Positions 56,143 through 64,000 of a DNA stretch of 64,000 nt are shown in pieces (the stretch's first letter is position 1; each line of letters begins with the position of its first letter). Made by a program: the position numbers and the translations under genes. Source of the stretch: Rhyacophila brunnea (taxonomy: Eukaryota > Arthropoda > Insecta > Trichoptera > Rhyacophilidae). The DNA lies in the NCBI GenBank assembly GCA_022495005.1, contig JAGYXB010001945.1, forward strand, positions 248,001 to 312,000. The letters are read 5' to 3'. The notes beneath the pieces were generated by a model. It had not been told where the DNA came from and did no database searches. It saw only the letters and a list, made by a program, of their open reading frames with translations.

Positions 56143-56667
56143 TGGTATGGCCCTAAATATATCTACATACCTACATATATGGATGGACTCTGAATAACAA
56201 ACTAGAAAACCATAGGTTTTAATTCTTTAGTTTTTATCCGGGTTTATACCTAATAGCTGTGCAACCCCTAACCCTAGATTTGTTCCCCGTTTCGAATTAC
56301 ATTGTGAGCACAGTTGCAAAATATCCGGGAACGTTGTGACGTCATTTACCCTTAAACGCGGAACAAGCAGAGACATCTAGACGGCGGAAGCTGATCTAAG
56401 AAAAGTAAATATTTGGTTAGGGGAGCCGAGGATCAGTTTTTGGAAGTCGGTAGGAACATTTATTTATAAAAGAGCTGATTTATATTCATTGTTATGGGTT
56501 TTATACCTAATGGGAATGTAAAATTAGGTGTGTAAATATCCATTTCCTATCATAAATCTGAAAACCGATAAAGGTGTAAGTATATATATAGATAATAAAA
56601 GTTTAAATTACCTATCTACATACCTACGGTATAAATCAGAATATAAATAAAAATATATACTGAGAGT
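56143..56667. other. No recognised feature
   Basis: Mixed composition without gene or shared repeat. Confidence 0.35.
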
Positions 56668-56830
56668 CACAAAACAGATTAGTATACTTATATATTTTTT
56701 GATGCAGGGTTTTGAATGTGTGAGTGTCCTACGAAAATGAAACACGCATTATGCACGTGAAATAGTGTGTGTTATTCCCCAATATTAAATAAGCGTCAAT
56801 GCATAAACCGATCTATTTTATAAATAATTA
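56668..56830 (+). repeat. Family F repeat (copy 5), partial
   Basis: Begins CACAAAACAGATTAGTATAC and includes TTTTGAATGTGTGAGTGTCC and GTCAATGCATAAACCG. The remaining half is missing. Confidence 0.65.
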
Positions 56831-57815
56831 CAAGAAGTATCGCTATAGTCTAAAAGTATTATAGGTAGCTAAACCCATGGCACTCTTTCTTTGGTCCATC
56901 CATTTGGATGTAACTCTTCTTCGTCCTCTCCGACCGATGACCTAATCAAATATCATGAATTTTTCCAGATTGTCTTTTCCCTGCGCACTATATGACCAAT
57001 CATAATATAAAAAGTCTATGATAGGTATCTACTTAAAAAGTATAAATTTAAATAAGATCAAAATGTTATATTTTTATCCCGAGAGAGCAAAGAAATATCT
57101 ATATTATCATTGGTTGTTGGATAAGTGCATTCTTGGTTGAGCGCAAGCGAATAAATACAAATAACGATGAACGAAGGGTTACTGCAAGTTGCAATGTCTG
57201 TAATAAATTACGAGTAAACCACCGCCGACGGTTTCGCATCACTGCTTATTGATTACGTCATTATTTGCGCTTTGCAAGAGGACAGATATTGAAAACATTT
57301 GGTGTGTGAATGATTTTTTTAGAGAGAATATCGTTTAAACACAGTGCAGTAGTAGTATTTATTTGCCAATAGTTAGATATAGACGACAAAAGACATAAAT
57401 GGATTAGGTACATATGAAGCGCCTAGTTTCAAAAGCCCCAAAAACGGTTTTTGAAAATTTTTGAGTTCAGTAAATATTAATGGAAAAAACGATTTTCTAT
57501 ATGAAAAAAGTGGACGGAAAACAGAAAACGTTCAAAAACTGATCGGGGCATATAACACAATTAAGCCAACGTCGACTCAGAATGAGTGCAATTTTTGCAA
57601 CATCAGGGAATTTTGTGTCTCAAAAACGTAATTGTCAGACGCAGCGATTGACAGTCTGTGTTTTTTGAAATACTCTTTTAGTAAGTAATGTTTTGAATTA
57701 TTTTTGTTTCCTACTTCTATTTTGTTTGTCTTCTCACATAAATAAAAAAATCATATTTTTTTTGGAATTTGATTGTTTTTACACCGATTTTCACAGGTTT
57801 TTTTTTTTAATTTCC
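56831..57815. other. Unclassified
   Basis: No gene recognised. Around 57430-57660 the composition changes, with AAAACGGTTTTTGAAAATTT, but no terminal repeat is clear. Confidence 0.3.
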
Positions 57816-57817
57816 TG

Positions 57818-57945
57818 AAATCTAGAGAATTCTCGAGAATCCTTTTATGTGAAATCCCGAATCTCGAGAATTCAAAACTTCATCATTTCGGGAAATCCCG
57901 AATCTCGAGATTGAGATTTTCTCGGAAAATACCCAACTCTAGTTA
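57818..57945. repeat. Cluster of CTCGAGA and CCCGAATCTCGAG motifs, possible hAT end
   Basis: Short inverted words (TCTCGAGA, GGGAAATCCCGAATCTCGAG) repeat four or more times in 128 bp. The right edge AATACCCAACTCTA reads in reverse as TAGAGTTGGGTATT, which resembles a hAT terminus. No partner end was found. Confidence 0.4.
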
Positions 57946-58200
57946 TGAGGAATACAAGCATTACAATTCTGCCACAAATAATCAATTTATAAATTTACGG
58001 TGACCATTGATCGCTTTCTAATTCATAATAAGGTTTACTATTCAAATTTATTTGATTTATTTTTCAACAGAGAATTTCTTAGAATATTATTTAATTATTG
58101 TTCATATCTTCAATAAATTATTTTGATTACAAAATATCTCTCATCATATTGTATAATATTTTGAATCTGTTGACGATATATCTCGTTGTAGCGGACGAAA
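57946..58200. other. No recognised feature
   Basis: AT-rich spacer. Confidence 0.3.
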
Positions 58201-58208
58201 CTGGTTCT

Positions 58209-58497
58209 GAGCATCTATTCTATACACAAGAATGCTATCGGCGGCTATCGAAGGTACTTTATAAGTTTTTTGTATTGAGGTATTATAATTGTTACAATAA
58301 GTTAGCCGTCTACACAGTCAAAACTGTCTATCTCACTCTAAAAGTTAGCACAACCAAGAGAGGTGCTGTTAAAACATAGCACTTTTTGTAATAATTACAA
58401 CTTAAAAATTATAATACCTCAGTACAAAAATATGAAAAACTACCTTCGATAGCCTCAGATAGCGACCGATAGCAGTCTTGTGTATAGAATAGATGAG
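58209..58497 (-). mobile_element. Inverted-repeat MITE, reverse copy
   Basis: GAGCATCTATTCTATACACA and TGTGTATAGAATAGATGAG form the ends. CTGGTTCT and CTGGTTAT flank them at 58201-58208 and 58498-58505, a 7/8 octamer match. Interior AACCAAGAGAGGTGCTG is the reverse of the copy at 55831. Confidence 0.85.
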
Positions 58498-58505
58498 CTG
58501 GTTAT

Positions 58506-58807
58506 TATTATACTAAGTGTAGGTAATAACTATCTACTCCATGTTGTGTTTCATTTTACGTAATACCTAGAAAGTCTTTGCATTGATAAATAACACCGTT
58601 AAAGAATAATGAATATTTTAAGACAAGACCTCATTTATGTACTTACAAATTTAATATAGATTTCAGAATCACATATTGACATTAAACTTTGAAATTGATT
58701 TACAAAATAATTATTGTGCATTTGAATGATTTTAATACTTGGTTCCCCAATTTACCACGAAGCAAAGAAGAAATCAGAAACAAAACATTGCAAATTTTAA
58801 GCATATT
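58506..58807. other. No recognised feature
   Basis: AT-rich spacer; overlapping short frames carry no domain. Confidence 0.3.
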
Positions 58808-59398
58808 CAGGTCTCGAAATAGACCGAAGTGCACCGGAGCGCAGTTCCGGCTCATGAAATCCCCGAGATTATCGCTGTCTCGTGGAAAACTTAAGAGCAT
58901 ACTTCAGTGAAACGGAAAATAATTTTCAACTATAGGTGCGACGAAATTTTGGACTAGCTGCCAATCGGAGAGCGAAAGTCGAGCTGTGAATACGTCAATT
59001 TGTTTTGTGATGGCGTCGGGGGAATTAATTCTTAAATCGTGTAAATATGACCAAAAAACGTTTCCCATTTAGGTACTTGAAAAAGAAAACATGTCAGTGA
59101 ATATATTATTATTACTAATAGAACAATAAACATAACATTAAATGGACGCATGTTGAATTTTTATGACAATTTATGTTTTGTTCTGCACGCGTCGTTTGCA
59201 CAATCTTCGCGTCGCGTAGTCACGATCGCTTTAGACAGTGCCCCAGCTGAAGTATAGCCTTAAGTTGACCATGAGATAGGTAGGCGTGACGAAAAATCAA
59301 ACACATATTTTTATAAAATAAAAATAAAATTAAAAAAATATGGAATTTCGGAAAATTATCGAGCGCTCCGGTTCGTAATATATTTCAATTCAAGCGCT
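58808..59398. mobile_element. Family Q hAT-type MITE (copy 2), split by family B
   Basis: Left end CAGGTCTCGAAATAGACCG with GTGCACCGGAGCGCAG, right end GAGCGCTCCGGTTCG and TTCAAGCGCT, as at 48223-48459. A family B element sits inside at 58891-59263. The outer octamers are not convincing. Confidence 0.75.
58891..59263 (-). mobile_element. Family B TTAA-bordered MITE (copy 3)
   Basis: TTAA at 58891-58894 and 59260-59263. Ends GAGCATACTTCAGTGAAAC and CAGCTGAAGTATAGCC form an imperfect 14-base inverted pair. Nested inside family Q. Confidence 0.85.
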
Positions 59399-59399
59399 A

Positions 59400-59961
59400 A
59401 TTGCATTTATGTTTTTTTTTGTGTTTTCTTTCCATGCTAGTTACTTATATATGTGTATTTATAACACGTGATATAAATTATATAATTTAACAATAATATA
59501 AAGAAACAAACGGCCATTTCGTAAAACATTCATGCTTTGTTTTTATTTGACTACGGTGCAATATCAACAGTTCGCTCCGTCTGGCAGACATTGCGTGCTA
59601 CGAGCAAAGTGAAAAAACCTTTTACCTTGATTACACATTACGTCACTCTCCCCTAACGGGGTGAGACTGAAACGGAACACATGGATCCACATGAGTTAGA
59701 ATGAAACAACATGTATAGAGGGATAGTAGGTATAATGATACACCGAGAGGGAAAGAGAAGAGGTTAGTATACTTCATGAGAGTGAAGCTAGATTTAGGCA
59801 GGGGTTGTTAGTTAGGCAATTACTATCAGATAATTAAATGGCAATCTTGATTTGATAAAATAATAATAATAATAAAATAAAATTGGTTTGGTAGGTAGGG
59901 TAGCGAAGAGTGAGTTTTAACTATGACTATAACTATATCCAAAAAAAATAGTGTGCACTAG
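59400..59961. other. Mostly unclassified; possible family C scrap at the end
   Basis: GTAGCGAAGAGTGAG near 59898 and AATAGTGTGCACTA at 59948 recall family C or D ends, directly before family B. The rest is unrecognised. Confidence 0.3.
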
Positions 59962-60979
59962 CTAAGGCTATTCCTCAGTTGAGGCATGGTCTAAAAAGAT
60001 CGTGGCTAGGCGATGCGCGGATTGCGGGTGCAAATGACGCATGCCGAACGAAATATAATTTGTCATATAAATCCAACATGCGTCCATTTAATGTTCTGTT
60101 TATTGTTCTATTAGTAACAATAATATAATATTGATTGACATGTTTTCTTTTTCAAGTAAATGGGTATCGTTTTTAGTCATTTATTTATTTATTTATTTAT
60201 AAAAAGAGTATTACGGCATTACAGCTATTGGCCAATGCGCCATAATACATAATAAATACAAATGAATAAAAATATCTTAATTACAAATAACAATAAAAAG
60301 ACAGCATGTGTAAATATTAATGAAATATGATAATTTATACAATTATAAATTTAGCCTATTTAATACGTCCACAAACATTATATAGTTAATAAAAAACAAA
60401 TCAACCTTTATGGTGCCATCAAATAAGCTAATTGCACGATACACAGCATCATGAAACATAACATCTGTCCTGCGACGAGGTATCTTGAAGACCGTGGAGC
60501 TACGAGTGATATTGGTGGAACATGAAAATTAATATTTGCCAGTATATACGGATTGTAAATGAACCCACGAAGAAGTAAAAGAAATGCTTTAAAAGAACAA
60601 TCACTCTTCGGGTAGACAGGGATTGCAGTCATAGCATACCCAGAAGAAAACGAGTCGGGAAATTCATTTTATTGTCATTATCATAAGGAAAGAACCCGTA
60701 TGTTCTTAAGTAGAGAAATCTAAGAAATCTATTGTGGACTTGATCCAACTTAATTGTGTGGATGGACCTATTAGGACTCCAAATAATGCTGGCATATTCA
60801 AGAATACTCAACACAAATGATACCTTTACACGATTTACGAATTAATACCCCCGTCTCCATCACGAAACAAATTGACGTGTTCCCAGCTCGCAGTTCTCTC
60901 TCCGAATGCCAGCGAGTCCAAAATTTCATCGCGCCTATAGTTGAAAATTATTTGCCGTTTCACTTATGTATCGTCTCAA
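59962..60979 (+). mobile_element. Family B MITE (copy 4), split by a LINE
   Basis: From TAAGGCTATTCCTCAGTTGAG to CGTTTCACTTATGTATCGTC. The TTAA borders have decayed. The family sequence pauses at ATCGTTTTTAGTCATT and resumes at CTTTACACGATTTACGAAT, with a LINE between. Confidence 0.8.
60180..60836 (-). pseudogene. 5'-truncated Jockey/CR1-like LINE
   Basis: On the minus strand it reads LEYASIIWSPNRSIHTIKLD, then QVHNRFLRFLYLRTYG. This is the typical post-catalytic region of Jockey-like LINE reverse transcriptases. A later frame gives FKIPRRRTDVMFHDAVYRA, near the usual C-terminus. Its 3' end is the (TTTA)n run at 60181-60203, which is (TAAA)n on the coding strand. Frameshifts between the pieces show it is inactive. 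Confidence 0.85.
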
Positions 60980-62115
60980 TAAGATAAAAGTGTAAAAGCC
61001 AAGCGCCATAGACCAAGAATTTTAAGTGAGATTTTGTTAATGTCTTAATGACAGCTTGGCCATAAAACACAAGAAATACAAATCTTCCGAAATATTACTA
61101 ATATTGAATGCACGTTTCGTTTAATACATATTTGAATACGGACGTGACTATTGAAAATAACATATTCTTTAAGTTTACTCCATATTTATCGTAGAAGGCA
61201 AACCACTTCCCATAATTTTTGTATTGCCTGACTTGGAAAATCGTTTTTAGTAGACGGGGAAATTTGAAAATCTTGCTACACTCATTGAGAAGATAAATGT
61301 GCCTTCTATAAAACGTATTATAATGATGATAAAACTGAAAAAGGGTTACAAGGGCTAATGGTTAATTAACTAGTCATTTTGAATTGTATCTACGGTGTCA
61401 ATAACAATATTTAATTAAATAATCAAAGCAAAACACATAGGTACAGCCTCCGAAGTTAAAGAATGGATTTAAATTACAAACAATAATTGATTCGGTGCTG
61501 AAAAGGTTTGTATGAATCGCTTTACATATTTGACACCTATGTATCTACTGCAAACTTTTTGATTTTCGACTAGTGGTAGAAAATTCTACCGGTTCGCGAA
61601 AGATCTGTACCTACAACCAACCATGAAATTGAAAAAAACCATCGAGTGTCTTAAGGGAAAAGCTTTCGGCCAAAGCTTAAATTGCTGTCCCTAATTTAAA
61701 ATAAAACCCTATAAGTAGGTAGGTACTTCCCCTTGATACGCCACACTTATATATTATATTTTTATATATTTTGACATAATATTTTGTTCGTTTTGCCATT
61801 ATCACGACGATTAACTTGATTGAAAGTATGACGTCATACATTGTAACCAAACGAAAACGTCAAAACTATCAGCCATCATGTTTGTTAACACATAATAAAG
61901 TCTAAAAACCCTTCTAAAATCACCATCAAATCTTATACTTAATATAAATACGTAGTAGACAAACTCTGTGGTAGGTATATTTTTGTAATAGGTAGGTAGG
62001 TATAGTTACCTAAATAATAAATTAATACTGATCTTTATTATTACCCACTACTCACGTAGGTATATACCTACCTACATGTGCTTATTATAAAATCTCCATT
62101 TATATATTTTTACAT
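60980..62115. other. AT-rich sequence with no recognised feature
   Basis: No gene or shared repeat was recognised. Confidence 0.4.
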
Positions 62116-62501
62116 TACAACGTTTTTATTAGGTCGTATTCTTGTTTGTCCGGTGGTTGTTTATCCAGTACAAATCTTGCAATCGACCGACAGCTAGACA
62201 TTTGAAACTTTTAATATAATTCTGTTTTATATGAAAAGTTATTTCGGAAGAAATCCGTAAAAAGTAAAACACTATTATTGGTTGCTAGGGGTCTGGGGTC
62301 CTAGCAACTAAATTATTAATATATACGTGCGTTACTATGGAAATCAATATGAAATGTCATTTTGACATTTCAGTATTTCTATCAAGTACAAATTTTTTTG
62401 ATCGTTTAAGCTAGTCAAATCAAGTTTATATGATTCAACAGAAAATTTAAAAACGTTGTATATAAAAAGTTCTTTTTATCTTGTAATTATTTTATAAGTA
62501 A
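62116..62501 (+). mobile_element. Family A element (copy 10)
   Basis: From ATTACAACGTTTTTATTAGG to TCTTTTTATCTTGTAATTA. An internal part (about AAACTTTT to AATTCTGTTTT) is deleted relative to other copies. The hairpin and TTGATCGTTTAAGCTAGTC segment are kept. Confidence 0.85.
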
Positions 62502-63120
62502 GTATCTAAAATAGTTTCATATCAATATAAAATTTTTCATCCATGAAAAAAATATTTTAATACCGTCTTTGCGACCCCCTAATTTTCTACCTCTAACAAA
62601 CAGTTCAACGTCGCGTGTGCTAGAAAGGAACAAAAATAGATTTTTACTAATAGAACGAGCAGGATAGAAAATTATTGTATTCGCATATATTCTGGAAAAT
62701 TACCAAATATAAATGTCATAGTGTTTTTATAATTTTGATGAATTTATGTATGCATTGTATGGAATTTATTTTATAAGATTTACCTAAGTAGTTTTTCATC
62801 TTACTTAGATTATTCTTTATTTTAAGTAAAAGGATCACTGACCAAATAGGGTTCACTGAAAGATCAGATGAAAAACAAATAAAATAAAATAATACCTAAA
62901 TAATGTACAATCAATAAAGTTATGTTAAATCAATAAGAAATTCCAAAACATGATACAGCATACAATAACGGAGGTGACATAAAATTCAATTATTGATTAT
63001 TTAACAAATTATAAATTGGCAAAAATTTATACCTGTTAATTTCTAGGCTTTCCTGTTTATCCAATTTTTTAGATTTCTCATTCAAATGTAGGAATTCAAA
63101 TTGTATTTGCGTCGCCTTTT
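62502..63120. other. AT-rich sequence with no recognised feature
   Basis: No gene or shared repeat was recognised. Confidence 0.4.
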
Positions 63121-63255
63121 GAATTTGTTTTGGTAAATACCTGTTTTATAAATATTATTCAGTTGAAAATGTTTCTTTGAGGCGGATGAAACCAGTCCAG
63201 ATTTATTTATTAAAAGTGGAATAAGTACTTAAAAAAATGCGTTTTATTAAATTAA
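63121..63255 (+). repeat. Family O repeat (copy 2)
   Basis: GAATTTGTTTTGG, CCTGTTTTAT, GAAAATGTTTCTTTGAGGCG and AAAGTGGAATAAGTAC match the copy at 9238-9375. Confidence 0.5.
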
Positions 63256-63565
63256 TCAATAATTATGGATTTTATTTTATTTTTTATCGTTGGGTGCTCC
63301 AAAAATTTATCAGTGCCTTGGGACTCTACATCTCTAAGTCCGCGACTGCTGTCGCTGCTATAAACGGGAATTGAGTAGGTATTGATATTAATCCAGTTCC
63401 TGAGATTCCTGAACGATAAGATATACCTAGCACTTGATATTATATCGCGATGCCGTATGGTCTGGCCAAAGTACGCCAACATTCTAGTTTTTACTTCACC
63501 AATTATTTCCTTTTTATCCTCGAAATTCATAAACGTGTCCTCTCTAGTTGATACGGAGCTTGCGT
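63256..63565 (-). pseudogene. LINE polymerase C-terminal fragment
   Basis: The minus frame at 63252-63530 reads GEVKTRMLAYFGQTIRHRDI. This matches the VKTR.L.YFGH..R region near the end of RTE-like LINE polymerases. The rest of the 92-codon frame is diverged. A different LINE family from the 3.7-kb copy is likely. Confidence 0.6.
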
Positions 63566-63632
63566 TTGTACACCCATATTAAAAAAAGCTACAAGTCTTC
63601 TAAGCTTTGCTTCTGTGAGAGCCTTGCCTAGG

Positions 63633-63720
63633 TTACATGTAAATTGTACGTAAGACATTTCACCGTAGCACAGTTCGCCGTGAGCTTTATATCGGAAAGA
63701 GATGACCGTATACCATACGG
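63633..63720 (+). repeat. Family N terminus, probably continuing past the window
   Basis: GGTTACATGTAAATTGTACG, CATTTCACCGTAGCAC, CACCGTGAGC-like and TATCGGAAAGAGATGACCG match the outer arm and flank of the foldback at 41580-42055. Similar words recur at the window end. Confidence 0.55.
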
Positions 63721-63794
63721 TCTACAATTTAATTATATTCAATGTGAACATTAATTCAATTTTCATGGCTAATTTTGGAAAAATTCATGAATCC

Positions 63795-63870
63795 AAGAAT
63801 GAAAACCGAACCTAACAAAAAATCCAGTAAGTATATCGGCTATTTTCAGAATTTCTTTGCCGCTGGCTTC
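63795..63870 (+). repeat. Half copy of the 15140-15337 hairpin MITE
   Basis: CTAACAAAAAATCCAGTAAG, TATCGGCTATTTTCAGAAT and GCCGCTGG follow the right arm of the hairpin at 15280-15310. The left arm is absent. Confidence 0.5.
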
Positions 63871-64000
63871 CTGTAAAGTGTAAACCGACAAGAAACGTGT
63901 TTTTATTTTGACATGCTCTCTACAATACGACCCATAGAGGTTGGACGGTATTTAATATACGACCATATATTTCCGATACAATAATTCACGGCAAACTGCA

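Noticed and set aside
58098..58379. 93-residue frame as a gene
   Set aside because: It overlaps the inverted-repeat MITE at 58209 and has no domain.
1..64000. A multi-gene operon or defence system
   Set aside because: Only one cellular exon is present and the spliced, transposon-rich layout is that of an insect nuclear genome.

Overview
This is an AT-rich animal window, almost certainly from a lepidopteran insect. It has one recognisable cellular coding exon, at 52690-52879 on the + strand. That exon encodes the first LIM domain of an Islet-class LIM-homeodomain factor (tailup/islet-1 orthologue), with a pyrimidine-rich acceptor before it and a strong AG|GTGAG donor after it. I could not find the second LIM domain, the homeodomain or a start exon, so most of the window is probably intron or flank of this gene. 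The lepidopteran call rests on scattered TAGGTACCTA-type motifs, a TTAGG-type telomeric run and insect-style transposon remnants. It is an inference, and the species is not determined.

The rest is a dense palimpsest of mobile elements, mostly non-autonomous. From left to right: 1-10 kb holds non-LTR retrotransposon 3' ends, two tRNA-derived sequences and long featureless AT-rich DNA. 10-25 kb holds SINE copies, hAT-type MITEs with CAGTGGCGA termini, a small foldback, a twin-primed RTE copy and a 335-bp tandem dimer. 25-39 kb holds an 871-bp TIR element, TTAA-bordered MITEs, family A copies, an intact 691-bp hAT MITE and a 720-bp hAT element ending in TAGGGAATCC. 39-52 kb is the most nested part: family A in family C, a hAT element with transposase remnants and a second hAT MITE in one family A copy, two foldbacks (one with CCTAA units in its loop) and a 119-bp direct duplication around a family A copy. 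52-64 kb holds the tailup exon, more MITEs and a LINE nested in a TTAA MITE.

Repeat family letters are mine and hold within this window. A: about 0.4-0.5 kb with ACAACGTTTTT near both ends (ten copies). B: TTAA-bordered, about 0.37-0.39 kb (four). C: about 0.6 kb with long inverted ends (nine, many partial). D: about 0.7-0.8 kb, sharing the CAGTGGCGAAG terminus with C (three). F, H, I, J, K, L, N, O, P and Q are further families described below. No CRISPR, rRNA gene or intact transposase gene was seen. There is no operon-like system: the biology visible is one developmental regulator exon inside a transposon-rich neighbourhood.
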